From Hymenobacter sp. BT18 (GTDB taxonomy: Bacteria > Bacteroidota > Bacteroidia > Cytophagales > Hymenobacteraceae): DNA of 64,000 bases. Location: contig NZ_CP050954.1 in NCBI RefSeq assembly GCF_012273015.1, positions 2,892,001 through 2,956,000 of the forward strand, given 5' to 3'. The translations under genes and the position numbers were made by a program. The notes beneath the pieces were generated by a model. The model saw only the letters and a program-made list of their open reading frames with translations. It did not search any database and was not told where the DNA came from. The stretch's first letter is position 1; the number at the start of each line of letters is the position of its first letter. Below are positions 16,392-25,386 of the stretch, piece by piece.

Positions 16392-17411
16392 ATGAACAAG
16401 CTTTTCTTATTTCCTCTCGTCGCTGCTTCGGCCCTCTTGTTGGGAGGTTGTGGTTTTGGCAAAGGCCCGCAGGGTGACCTGATTGGCGCCGAAGACCGCC
16501 CGGAGTTTAATCCGCAGGAAGTGCCTTTTGGTATGGTGCCTTGCCCCGGTGGTACGTTCCACATGGGGCAGACCGATCAGGACATTTCCGCTTCTATGGT
16601 AAACATGAACAAGCAGGTAACTATTGCCGGTTTTTACATGGATGAGACGGAAATTACCAACAATGAATACCGCCAGTTCATGGATGCCATTCGGCAGGAC
16701 TCCATTGACGTGCTGGGCGAAGAATACGTAATGACCGAACTCTACCCCGATTCTACGGTGTGGGTGCGCGACTTTACCTACCACATGGGCGACCCCCTGA
16801 TGGAGTACTACTACACGCACCCGGCTTTCGATGATTATCCGGTAGTGGGCGTAGACTGGTTTGCGGCCAAGTACTTCTGCAACTGGCGCACGAAAAACAA
16901 GAATGCTTCCAACGAAGAACTGGGGCTGGCGCCTACGCCTAACTTCCGTCTTCCTTCCGAAGCCGAGTGGGAATACGCCGCGCGCGGTGGTCGTGACCTG
17001 GCTACGTACCCCTGGGGTGGCCCGTACCTGCGGAACCAGAATGGCTGCATGCTGGCTAACTTCAAGCCTGGCCGTGGCGACTATGCTTCCGATGGTGCCG
17101 CTTACACCTCCGCAGTCGGCTCGTATTTCCCCAACGATTTCGGCCTCTATGATATGTCGGGCAACGTTTCCGAATGGTGCGATGATGCCTACATGGAAGC
17201 TTCTGTACCGGTAGTTTGGGATTTGAACCCTACCAACCCGGATGACAACGAGCCCCGCAAAGTAGTGCGTGGTGGTTCTTGGAAAGATATTGCGTACTTT
17301 CTCGAAACCGGTACGCGGAACTTCGAATACCAAGACTCGGCCCGTTCTTACATTGGATTCCGGACGGCTATGATTCAGATTGGTATGGGCACCAACAGCT
17401 CTTTGAACTAA
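16392..17411 (+). CDS. gldK: T9SS ring lipoprotein GldK (PorK)
   Basis: Lipoprotein of 339 residues with lipobox LGGC (Cys20). The SUMF1/formylglycine-generating-enzyme-like fold spans about residues 45-335: PCPGGTFHMGQTDQD, MDETEITNNEYRQFM, FRLPSEAEWEYAARGG, YDMSGNVSEWCDD and VVRGGSWKD. In GldK this fold is structural rather than catalytic. GldK/PorK and GldN/PorN form the large periplasmic ring bound to the outer membrane. It is first in the gldK-L-M-N operon, with its own promoter. Length and gene order match the family, and the following three genes confirm the assignment. Confidence 0.97.
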   Translation: MNKLFLFPLVAASALLLGGCGFGKGPQGDLIGAEDRPEFNPQEVPFGMVPCPGGTFHMGQTDQDISASMVNMNKQVTIAGFYMDETEITNNEYRQFMDAIRQDSIDVLGEEYVMTELYPDSTVWVRDFTYHMGDPLMEYYYTHPAFDDYPVVGVDWFAAKYFCNWRTKNKNASNEELGLAPTPNFRLPSEAEWEYAARGGRDLATYPWGGPYLRNQNGCMLANFKPGRGDYASDGAAYTSAVGSYFPNDFGLYDMSGNVSEWCDDAYMEASVPVVWDLNPTNPDDNEPRKVVRGGSWKDIAYFLETGTRNFEYQDSARSYIGFRTAMIQIGMGTNSSLN

Positions 17412-17469
17412 GTCCGCTTTTCACTCTTAGTGTTTTCAACAACCCCAATTCTACCAACACACAAGTACA

Positions 17470-18276
17470 ATGGCACAAAAAGGCGGCAGTTTCCTGTATG
17501 ACGTATTAATGCCGAAGATCTACGGTCTGGGTGCAGCAGTAGTAATCGTAGGCGCATTGTTCAAAATCCAGCACTGGGATGGAGCAGATATCATGCTCAT
17601 CGTGGGTCTGGGCACTGAGGCGGTAATCTTCGCCCTAAGTGCCTTCCAGCCCAACCACAAAGACCCCGACTGGTCACTGGTGTACCCTGAGCTGAGCGAA
17701 GGCTACGACCCTTCAACCGGCAACGCCAGCTTTGCCGCTGAAAACAACAGCAAGGGCCTGACGCGCAAGCTCGATGATATGCTGAAGGATGCCAACGTAA
17801 CCCCCGAAGCCATTTCCTCGCTGGGTGCTGGCCTGAACCGCCTGAGCACCACCACGCAGCAGCTCTCGTCGCTGGGTGAGGCTACCAACGTAACGGACGA
17901 ATACACGGCAAAAGTGCGCACCGCTGCTCAGTCGCTGGAGCGTATCAATGATGCGTATTCGAACACGGTAGAAGCCATTACGGCTATGTCGAATGCTACT
18001 TCGGATGCCAAAGAGTACCACCTGCAGGTGCAGAACGTAACCAAGAACCTGGGTGCACTGAACGCAGTGTATGAAATGGAACTGCAGGACGCCAACACGC
18101 ACCTGAAGTCCATGAACAAGTTCTACGGCACGCTGAGCCAGGCCATGGAAAACCTGACCGAAGCCGGCAAAGAAACCGAGCAGTTCAAGCAGGAAGTAAC
18201 CAGCCTGACGACCAACCTCACTTCGCTCAACCGCGTGTACGGCAACATGCTGAACGCCATGCGGGCTACCAGCTAA
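17470..18276 (+). CDS. gldL: T9SS motor protein GldL (PorL)
   Basis: Inner-membrane protein of 268 residues with two N-terminal membrane segments (about 15-34 and 42-60), including YGLGAAVVIVGALFKIQHWDG and GTEAVIFALSAFQP, followed by a long coiled-coil-prone cytoplasmic region rich in Ala, Thr and Asn. With GldM it forms the proton-driven rotary motor that powers T9SS secretion and gliding; the conserved membrane Glu (in GLGTEAVIF, about residue 49) is the candidate proton-path residue. It lies 58 bases after gldK and 59 bases before gldM. Confidence 0.97.
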   Translation: MAQKGGSFLYDVLMPKIYGLGAAVVIVGALFKIQHWDGADIMLIVGLGTEAVIFALSAFQPNHKDPDWSLVYPELSEGYDPSTGNASFAAENNSKGLTRKLDDMLKDANVTPEAISSLGAGLNRLSTTTQQLSSLGEATNVTDEYTAKVRTAAQSLERINDAYSNTVEAITAMSNATSDAKEYHLQVQNVTKNLGALNAVYEMELQDANTHLKSMNKFYGTLSQAMENLTEAGKETEQFKQEVTSLTTNLTSLNRVYGNMLNAMRATS

Positions 18277-18335
18277 GCCGGAAGGCTAGCTAGGAGGTTA
18301 AGTGTCAGTTTCACAGATAAGAACAGGAAGAAACG

Positions 18336-19913
18336 ATGGCGGGTGCTAAAGAGACACCGCGGCAGAAGATGATTGGCATGATGTACTTGGTACTGACTGC
18401 TCTTCTGGCGCTACAAGTAAACTCCGCGATTCTGCTCAAATTCAAGTTTTTGGATGACAGCCTGATCGGAGTAAACGATAAAACGACCCAGGCTAACCAA
18501 GGTGCCGTGAAAGGCATTGAGGCGGCCGTAACCAAAAACCGCAACCAGGCGCGTGACCTTGCTATTCTGAAGCAAGGCCAGGAAGTGCGGGAGCGGACCA
18601 CCAAAATGGTGGCTTACCTGCGGGATATCCGGGAGAAGCTGTTGGCTGCTACTCAGGAAAAAGGCAAGGCTGAAATGAACATGAGCGGCGAAGATAAAGT
18701 CGCCATGACCATGCTCGGCGGTAAAAAAGATGGTGCTGCTTACCCCTTAAAGGATGAGTTGAACAAATACGCTGAATACATCAAGCAGATTGTTCCTAAC
18801 GCGACGCCGCTGGCCCTCGATGCGAAAGACGATAAGGCGGTAACCGAAAAGGACCAGAAGAACAAAAACTTTGCGGAACTCAACTTCGAGAATACGCCCG
18901 TAGTTGCGGCGTTGGCTGTGCTTTCGCAGAAAGAAACCGAAGTATTGAAGTATGAGGCTGACGCCCTGAATCAGCTTTCTCAGAAAGTTGGGGCTTCTAC
19001 AATCGTCTTCGATAAAGTAGGTGCTTTCGCCAGCGCCGAGTCAAACACGGTAGCTGCCGGTACTAAGTACAAAGCAGAACTGTTCCTGACGGCTTCGGCT
19101 TCGTCGCTGCGCCCCTCTATGACGCTGAATGGCTCACCCCTTTCGGTTGGCCCTGACGGCAAAGGCAAAGTTGAGTTCACGGCTCGCCCCGGTGCTTTCG
19201 ATGCTGCGGGCAACGCCAAGGCTTCCTGGAAAGGAACTATTCGCTTCAACCAAAACGGCCGCGACACGACCTTCACCGTAACGGTACCATACACCGTTAC
19301 CAAGCCTGTCATGCAGATTCAGTCGGCTTCGGTGCAGGCGCTGTACTTCAAGTGCGGCAACAAGCTGAGCGTACAGGTTCCTGCTCTGGGAGCTCAGTAT
19401 GATCCAAGCTTCTCTGCTTCGGGGGCGTCTACTATTAAAGGTTCTGCCAAGGGTGAGGTAACGTTGGTGCCTAACTCCCGCGAGGTAACTCTGAGCGTGA
19501 GCAGCGGTGGTAACCCCATTGGCTCGCAAACCTTTCAGGTACGCCCTATTCCTAAGCCCGAGATTAAGTGCATTGTAGGTGGTCGCGAGGCAAACGAGAA
19601 GCAAGGGACGCCGGTAACAGCCGTGCGTAACATGAGCCTCAAGGCCGTAGCTGACGCTGGTTTCGCTACGTTCCTGCCCGAGGACGCCCGTTACCGCGTA
19701 ACCCGTTACGAAGTAACGCTGGTGCGTGGCAAGCGCCCCGCCATTCCTACGCGCACCATCAATGGTCCGGATGCCAGCCTGAACGATGTAGTAAACACTG
19801 CCCGCGAAGGTGACCGTCTGTACATCGAAGTAAAAGAAGTGCAGCGCATGAACTTCCAGGGTAATACCGAGTCGGTAAATGTGTCGAAGAACTTCAATAT
19901 TCCGCTGCTGTAA
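18336..19913 (+). CDS. gldM: T9SS motor protein GldM (PorM)
   Basis: Protein of 525 residues, close to known GldM. The start MAGAKETPRQKMIGMMYLVL carries the conserved N-terminus, then a single membrane segment (about 14-33). The periplasmic part has four domains: an alpha-helical domain (about 40-220) and three beta domains to the C-terminus, ending SKNFNIPLL. GldM dimers span the periplasm and couple the GldL motor to the GldK/N ring. It lies inside the gldKLMN operon. Confidence 0.97.
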   Translation: MAGAKETPRQKMIGMMYLVLTALLALQVNSAILLKFKFLDDSLIGVNDKTTQANQGAVKGIEAAVTKNRNQARDLAILKQGQEVRERTTKMVAYLRDIREKLLAATQEKGKAEMNMSGEDKVAMTMLGGKKDGAAYPLKDELNKYAEYIKQIVPNATPLALDAKDDKAVTEKDQKNKNFAELNFENTPVVAALAVLSQKETEVLKYEADALNQLSQKVGASTIVFDKVGAFASAESNTVAAGTKYKAELFLTASASSLRPSMTLNGSPLSVGPDGKGKVEFTARPGAFDAAGNAKASWKGTIRFNQNGRDTTFTVTVPYTVTKPVMQIQSASVQALYFKCGNKLSVQVPALGAQYDPSFSASGASTIKGSAKGEVTLVPNSREVTLSVSSGGNPIGSQTFQVRPIPKPEIKCIVGGREANEKQGTPVTAVRNMSLKAVADAGFATFLPEDARYRVTRYEVTLVRGKRPAIPTRTINGPDASLNDVVNTAREGDRLYIEVKEVQRMNFQGNTESVNVSKNFNIPLL

Positions 19914-19963
19914 GCGTTACTCAGTAAATTGAACTAACGCCCGACTTTTTCGATTCGCCTAGT

Positions 19964-20857
19964 ATGAACAAATTCCTCTCCTTCGCCGCTCTGGCGGCCA
20001 GCCTGACGCTGTCGGTAGCAGCATCGGCTCAGGAACAAGCTACTACCGCGAGCAGCAATGGCTCGTACCGCCCGATTCCGAATTCGGACATCATGTTCCG
20101 CAAAACCATCTGGCGTGCTATTGACCTGCGCGAAAAGCAGAACAAGCCCATGTTCGCCGAAGGCAAGGAAATCAGCAAAACCATTCTGGAGGCCGTAAAA
20201 CGTGGAGAACTACAAGCGTATCGGAACGATTCGCTAACCTCTACCTACACCGCCCAAGAAGTAGTGGCGAATAGCTCTTACGCGGAAGCCAGTGCCGGCC
20301 TAAGCGAAGAAGAAAAAGCGGCTGGTTTCAGCGAAGAGTCTTCGGACGACGGCTGGGGAGCTCCGGCGCCTAAAAAAGGCAAAGGCAAAACCACGGCGAA
20401 AGCAGCCCCCAAAAAGCCCGTCGCACCGCCTAGCTACGAATACCGGCCGAAGGATCTGTACCAGATGGAGTTGAAGGAAGATATGATCTTCGACAAGAAA
20501 CGGTCGCGGATGTATCATGACATCAAAACCATTACGCTGCTCGTTCCTTCCACCCTAGCGTCGAACACTTCGGGTATTGAGAAGCCCATTGGCACGTTCA
20601 AATACAGCGACTTGGTGCGCGTATTCCGGAACAACCCGGACAAAGCCATCTGGTTTAACCCCCAGAACGATGCTCAGCACAAGAACCTGGCGGATGCTTT
20701 CGAGCTCTGGCTGTTCAACTCCTACATCGTGAAAGTGTCGAACCCCAATGATTCGCGTCTTTCGGATATCTACGGTGGAGAGCGGGAAGGTATTCTGGCT
20801 TCGCAGCAAGCCGCTACCGACCTGATCGAATACGAGTACAACCTCTGGAGCTTCTAA
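19964..20857 (+). CDS. gldN: T9SS ring protein GldN (PorN)
   Basis: Periplasmic protein of 297 residues with signal peptide MNKFLSFAALAASLTLSVAA and cleavage near ASAQ-EQ. Core motifs are DIMFRKTIWRAIDLREKQN (about 43-62), YQMELKEDMIFDKKRSRMYH (about 166-185) and the late DLIEYEYNLWSF end. Residues about 120-155 are an Ala/Lys/Pro/Gly linker (PAPKKGKGKTTAKAAPKKP), a basic insert of low complexity. It partners with GldK in the ring. It is the last gene of the operon, with a strong terminator 19 bases after the stop. Confidence 0.95.
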   Translation: MNKFLSFAALAASLTLSVAASAQEQATTASSNGSYRPIPNSDIMFRKTIWRAIDLREKQNKPMFAEGKEISKTILEAVKRGELQAYRNDSLTSTYTAQEVVANSSYAEASAGLSEEEKAAGFSEESSDDGWGAPAPKKGKGKTTAKAAPKKPVAPPSYEYRPKDLYQMELKEDMIFDKKRSRMYHDIKTITLLVPSTLASNTSGIEKPIGTFKYSDLVRVFRNNPDKAIWFNPQNDAQHKNLADAFELWLFNSYIVKVSNPNDSRLSDIYGGEREGILASQQAATDLIEYEYNLWSF

Positions 20858-20876
20858 CTCGCTTCTACTGATTAGC

Positions 20877-20908
20877 AAAAAGGCCCAACCAAACGGTTGG
20901 GCCTTTTT
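20877..20908 (+). terminator. Terminator of the gldKLMN operon
   Basis: The perfect stem AAAAAGGCCCAACC / GGTTGGGCCTTTTT has a 4-base loop. The A/T flanks on both sides allow it to serve uvrC on the minus strand too. Confidence 0.9.
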
Positions 20909-20935
20909 GTTGCTACTCGTAGGCAGGAAGGTGTG

Positions 20936-22747
20936 CTAGCCGAGGGCATCAGGTTGGCTGAAGTAATCCAGCAGAATGCGGGCTTTGGCTTTGCCTACTT
21001 CAGTGACCAGCTCGGCTTCGGAGAGTTCTTTAATTTTTTTGACGGATTTAAATTTCGTCAGCAGTTTGTCGGCTGTGACGGGGCCCAGGCCTTTTACATC
21101 GGTCAGTTCTGTCTTGAGCGTAGCAGCATCGCGGCGGGAACGGTGGAAGGTGATGCCAAAGCGGTGGGCTTCGTCGCGCATGCGCTGGATTAGGCGCAGG
21201 GTTTCACTTTTCTTGTCAATGTAGAGCGGCAGCGGGTCGTTGGGAACGTAGATTTCCTCGAGGCGCTTGGCAATACCGATAATGGGAATCTGCCCCCAAA
21301 GCCCCAGGTCCTTCAGCGCTTTTACGCCCATACTCAGCTGTCCTTTGCCGCCGTCTACAATCACCAACTGAGGAAGGCTGGCTCCTTCATCCAGCAAGCG
21401 GCGGTAGCGCCGCGTCACGATTTCGTACATGGAGTCGAAGTCGTTGGGGCCTACCACGGTTTTGATGTGGAAGTGGCGGTAGTCTTTCTTGCTGGGCTTG
21501 GCATTACGAAAGCACACCATGGCGGCTACCGGGTTGTCGCCCTGAAAGTTGGAGTTGTCGAAGCACTCAATGTGCTTGGGGAGCTCGGTGAGGCGCAAAT
21601 CCTTCTTCATGGTTTCCATAATGCGCACCTCGTTTAGGTCCTTGCTTCGGTCGTTCATGCTTTCCTTTTCCTTGCGCAGGTACAGCACGTTCTTGATGCT
21701 CAGCTCCAGAAGCTTGCGCTTGTCGCCGATTTGGGGCTGCGCAATATTTACCCCAGGCAGGGGCAGGGAAGGTATGGCTACGTTGGTGAGGATTTCTTTC
21801 GACTGGCTTTCGAATTCTTCCCGCATCTGCATAATCACCGGGGCCAGGATTTCGTCGTCGGGCTCGTCGAGCTTTTTCTGGACCTCTACCGATTGCGTCA
21901 GAATGATGCTGCCGTTCATCACCTTCAGGTAGTTGATAAAAGCGGACTTCTCATTGGACGCAATGCTGAACACGTCGATGTTCGATAGGGAGGCATTGAC
22001 GATGGTGCTTTTGCTCTGGAACTCGTCGAGGCGGTCGAGCTTTTGCTTGAATTGATGCGCCAGCTCATACTGCTGCTCCTGGGCGGCTACCGTCATCTTC
22101 TCGCGGAAGTATTGCTTGGGCAAGCGCAAGTCGCCATTCAGAATCAACCGAATCTGCTGGATATACTGGTTATAGGTTTCTTCATCCTGTAGTCCTTCAC
22201 AGGGGCCTTTGCAGTTGCCCAGGTGGTACTCCAGACACACCTTGAACTTGCCGGCTTCAATGTTCTGCGGGCTTAGGTTGTACGTGCAGGTGCGCAGTGG
22301 ATAGAGGGCCCGAATCAGTTCCAGCAGTAGGTTCATGCCCGTCACGTTGGCGTAAGGACCGTAATAGCGGCCTTGCCCGGGTACTTTATTACGGGTCGGA
22401 ATCAGGCGTGGAAACCGCTCATTAGTGAGCAGCAGGTACGGATAGGTTTTGCCATCCTTCAGCAGGATGTTGTACTTGGGCTGATGCTGCTTGATAAGGT
22501 TATTCTCCAGCAGGAATGCATCCGATTCGGAGTCGACAATAGTAAACTCGATGCGACGGATGTTCTTGACCAGCTGCTGAGTTTTCTTGTTGTGGTCCTG
22601 CTTGGTGAAATAGCTGCTCACGCGCTTGCGTAGGTCAATGGCTTTGCCCACGTAGATGATGGTATCTTCTTCTCCGAAGTACTTGTATACTCCGGGCCGG
22701 TGAGGCAGTTGACGAATTTGCTCTTGCAGCGCAGGGTTGGCAGCCAT
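20936..22747 (-). CDS. uvrC: Excinuclease ABC subunit UvrC
   Basis: Protein of 603 residues, normal length. It makes both incisions in nucleotide excision repair, recruited by UvrB. The N-terminal GIY-YIG nuclease domain is seen as RPGVYKYFGEEDTIIYVGKA (about 17-36); a UVR domain lies near QQYELAHQFKQKLDRL (about 225-240); the RNase H-like 5' nuclease domain has HIECFDNSNFQG (about 404-415), VIVDGGKGQLSMG (about 465-477) and DEAHRFGITFHR (about 528-539). A C-terminal helix-hairpin-helix pair is VKGLGPVTADKLLTKF (about 555-570). It is convergent with gldN. Confidence 0.97.
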   Translation of the reverse strand: MAANPALQEQIRQLPHRPGVYKYFGEEDTIIYVGKAIDLRKRVSSYFTKQDHNKKTQQLVKNIRRIEFTIVDSESDAFLLENNLIKQHQPKYNILLKDGKTYPYLLLTNERFPRLIPTRNKVPGQGRYYGPYANVTGMNLLLELIRALYPLRTCTYNLSPQNIEAGKFKVCLEYHLGNCKGPCEGLQDEETYNQYIQQIRLILNGDLRLPKQYFREKMTVAAQEQQYELAHQFKQKLDRLDEFQSKSTIVNASLSNIDVFSIASNEKSAFINYLKVMNGSIILTQSVEVQKKLDEPDDEILAPVIMQMREEFESQSKEILTNVAIPSLPLPGVNIAQPQIGDKRKLLELSIKNVLYLRKEKESMNDRSKDLNEVRIMETMKKDLRLTELPKHIECFDNSNFQGDNPVAAMVCFRNAKPSKKDYRHFHIKTVVGPNDFDSMYEIVTRRYRRLLDEGASLPQLVIVDGGKGQLSMGVKALKDLGLWGQIPIIGIAKRLEEIYVPNDPLPLYIDKKSETLRLIQRMRDEAHRFGITFHRSRRDAATLKTELTDVKGLGPVTADKLLTKFKSVKKIKELSEAELVTEVGKAKARILLDYFSQPDALG

Positions 22748-22872
22748 AGAATCACGGATTGAGCAAGCGTACAGGGCGGGCAGGACACCACAACCGTAGC
22801 AGCAGGGTAAAATGGTACGTAAACCGGCCAGAGGCAGGTTCAGGACCGGGTAGGTTTCTGAAATGTCAGAAC

Positions 22873-22902
22873 AAAAAAGGAGGCCGGGAAGTCCCGGCCT
22901 CG
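22873..22902 (-). terminator. Terminator of the PBP1A gene
   Basis: The stem GAGGCCGGGA / TCCCGGCCTC (minus strand) with a 3-base loop is followed by a run of six Ts on the minus transcript. It lies about 70 bases after the PBP1A stop. Confidence 0.85.
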
Positions 22903-22969
22903 CAAAGTCAACTTAATAATTTCTCTGGCAGGCACTGACGCTTCGCAGAAATCAGGCTTGAGCTTCAAT

Positions 22970-25306
22970 CTAGATATCCTGGTCGCTCAAATCATCCAAA
23001 TCTACTTGGTTCAGCTTCTGATCCGGCGGAATGGTGTCGCGCTGACCGCCGTAGTAGCGGGCACAGTCAATTTCGATGCTGAGCGGCTGCTGGGGAACCG
23101 GGAAATCCTGGGTGCTGATGCCAATTTCCTTGTTGTTCTTGTACACCTGCTTCATGAAGATGCCGTAGATGGGCAGCGCTAGGCGGGAGCCTTGGCCGTA
23201 AGCGCCCGTGCGGAAGTGAATACTCCGGTCTTCACCACCTACCCACATACCACACACAAGGTCGGGCGTGAGGCCCATAAACCAAGCATCGGAATAGTTG
23301 GATGTAGTGCCCGTCTTGGCCGCCATCTGGTAGGGGAACTTAAAGCCGCCGCGCAGGATGATGGAGGTGCCGCCTTTTTCCTCCACGGCGCCCCGCATCA
23401 TATACGTCATCAGGTAGGCCGTTTCTTCGCTGAGCGCCTCTTTCGTCTGGGGCACAAACTCGCGCAGCACGTTGCCGTTTTTGTCTTCGATGCGCATCAC
23501 CATCATGGGGGCAGTCCACACGCCGCGGTTGGCAAACGTACCGTAGGCGCCCGTAAGTTCGTAAATGCTCACGTCGGAAGAGCCAAAGCCCACGGCCGGC
23601 ACGGCTTCAATAGGGGAGGTGATGCCCAAACGCTTGGCATATGCAACGACTGTCTCAGGACCGAGTTTCTGCACCAGCCAGGCTGTGATGGAGTTCATCG
23701 AGCGGGCCAAGGCCTGGCGCAGGGTAAATGTGCGGCCCGAGAAGCCCCCTTCGAAGTTGCGAGGGGTGTAGGGCGGGCGGCCGGCTACAGCCGGAAACGT
23801 GGTAGCTACGTCGGGGCGCTGGTAACAGGGAGAGTAGCCCTGGTCGATGGCGGCGGTGTATACGAAGGGCTTAAAAGTAGAGCCAGGCTGGCGTTTGCCC
23901 TGCTTTACGTGGTCGTACTTGAAGTACTTGTAGTTGGTGCCGCCTACCCAGGCCTTGATTTGCCCATTCAGCGGATTCATGGCCATAAACCCGGCGTGCA
24001 GGAAACGCTTGTAGTACGCCAGGGAGTCCATAGGAGACATCGTTACTTCCTTCTCGCCCTGCCAGGTAAACACCTTCATCTTGTACTTCTTATTGAGGTA
24101 GTACTTGATAGAGTCGGGTTGGCCTTCGTAGCGGATGGACAAGGACTTGTACCGCTCCGTACGCTTGATGGCCGTGTTCAAGAAGCCCGGAATAATCTTG
24201 CCGTTTTCGTCGCGCCAGGGCTGCATGCCTTTCCAGTGGGTATCAAACCACCGCTGCTGCAGCTTCATATGGTCGGCAATGGCCGTTTCGGCATACTTCT
24301 GCATGCGCGAGTCGATGGTGGTGTAGATTTTCAGGCCATCGGCGTAGAGGTCGTGGTCGGTTTCCCGGGCCCAGTCGCGCAGCATCTTGCTTACTTCTAC
24401 GCGGAAATAGGGGGCAATGCCTTCGTTCTGGTTTTCGACGTTGTAGCGCAGCACTATGGGCTTCACGGTGTCGGCCTGCAGGGACTGGGCATCGAGGTAG
24501 CCATACTTGTGCATCTGGCGCAGTACCCAGTTGCGGCGCATTTTGCTCCGCTGGGGGTTGAACTTGGGGCTAAAGCGGCTGGGTGCGTTCAGCACGCCCA
24601 CCAGGGTGGCGGCTTCAGGGCGCGTCAGCTCCTTGGGCTTCTTGCTGAAAAACGTTTTGGCCGCCGTGCTGATGCCAAAGGCATTGGAGCCGTAGTCCGT
24701 CACGTTCAAATACATGCGCATGATTTCGCGCTTGGTGTAGCTGCGCTCCAGGCGGATGGCCAGAATCCACTCCTTGGTTTTGGTGATGAGCATGCGCAGG
24801 CCCGGCACGTCGTTCAGACGCCCGTCGCTAAGGTCTTCGCGCGTGCGGAACAGCACTTTGGCCAGCTGTTGGGTGAGGGTGGAGCCGCCGCCCCCGCTGC
24901 CGCCCGTGAGCAGGCCCGCCGCCACCCGGCCAGTAGCCTTGGGGTCGATGCCGGAGTGCTCCTCGAAACGGGCATCCTCGGTGGCAATGAGAGCATCTAC
25001 CAAGTGCTGGGGCAGGTCTTCGTACTCAACGGGCGTGCGGTTCTCCCGGAAGTACTTGCCCATCAGTACGTTGTCGGCCGAGTAAACTTCCGAGGCCAGT
25101 TCGCTCTTGGGATTTTCGAGCGTTTTCAGGTTGGGCATCCGCCCGAAGAGGTTCAGGAAATTGGCGCTGACGGCCCACACGTAAAACAAAAACGCCAGCG
25201 TGCCCAGGCCAAACAGTGCCCAAAGCGTGCGAATGAAGGCCGAAAACCGCCCAGACCGGGCAGGCTTGCGCGGAACAGCAGGTTTTCTGGCAGCAGAATA
25301 AGCCAT
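22970..25306 (-). CDS. Class A penicillin-binding protein 1A
   Basis: Bifunctional peptidoglycan synthase of 778 residues from ATG 25306. It polymerises lipid II and cross-links stem peptides in the periplasm, anchored by one membrane segment (about 24-46). The GT51 glycosyltransferase domain shows LIATEDARFEEHSGID (about 106-121) and GGGGSTLTQQLAKVL (about 134-148). The transpeptidase domain shows the SxxK nucleophile in PGSTFKPF, SMN in ARSMNSITAWL, and KTGTTSNYSDAWF. A -7 box at 25379-25386 gives a leader of about 66 bases. A terminator follows, so the gene is probably its own unit downstream of porW. Confidence 0.95.
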   Translation of the reverse strand: MAYSAARKPAVPRKPARSGRFSAFIRTLWALFGLGTLAFLFYVWAVSANFLNLFGRMPNLKTLENPKSELASEVYSADNVLMGKYFRENRTPVEYEDLPQHLVDALIATEDARFEEHSGIDPKATGRVAAGLLTGGSGGGGSTLTQQLAKVLFRTREDLSDGRLNDVPGLRMLITKTKEWILAIRLERSYTKREIMRMYLNVTDYGSNAFGISTAAKTFFSKKPKELTRPEAATLVGVLNAPSRFSPKFNPQRSKMRRNWVLRQMHKYGYLDAQSLQADTVKPIVLRYNVENQNEGIAPYFRVEVSKMLRDWARETDHDLYADGLKIYTTIDSRMQKYAETAIADHMKLQQRWFDTHWKGMQPWRDENGKIIPGFLNTAIKRTERYKSLSIRYEGQPDSIKYYLNKKYKMKVFTWQGEKEVTMSPMDSLAYYKRFLHAGFMAMNPLNGQIKAWVGGTNYKYFKYDHVKQGKRQPGSTFKPFVYTAAIDQGYSPCYQRPDVATTFPAVAGRPPYTPRNFEGGFSGRTFTLRQALARSMNSITAWLVQKLGPETVVAYAKRLGITSPIEAVPAVGFGSSDVSIYELTGAYGTFANRGVWTAPMMVMRIEDKNGNVLREFVPQTKEALSEETAYLMTYMMRGAVEEKGGTSIILRGGFKFPYQMAAKTGTTSNYSDAWFMGLTPDLVCGMWVGGEDRSIHFRTGAYGQGSRLALPIYGIFMKQVYKNNKEIGISTQDFPVPQQPLSIEIDCARYYGGQRDTIPPDQKLNQVDLDDLSDQDI

Positions 25307-25378
25307 TAGATAAAAAGGTAAATCAGCCTGCGCCGCCCTCGCAAGCAAAGACGGCAGCAGGGCTCAGGGAAGAGTCCG

Positions 25379-25386
25379 CAAAGTTA
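25379..25386 (-). promoter_or_regulatory. -7 box TAACTTTG for the PBP1A gene
   Basis: The minus strand reads TAACTTTG, an exact TAnnTTTG match. Its first three bases are the TAA stop codon of the upstream porW gene, so the promoter is embedded in the gene boundary. Confidence 0.6.

Noticed and set aside
23192..25309. 705-residue open frame antisense to the PBP1A gene
   Set aside because: Composition is His/Gly/Ala/Val/Arg-rich as expected from a reverse shadow; the opposite strand encodes an intact PBP1A with all catalytic motifs.
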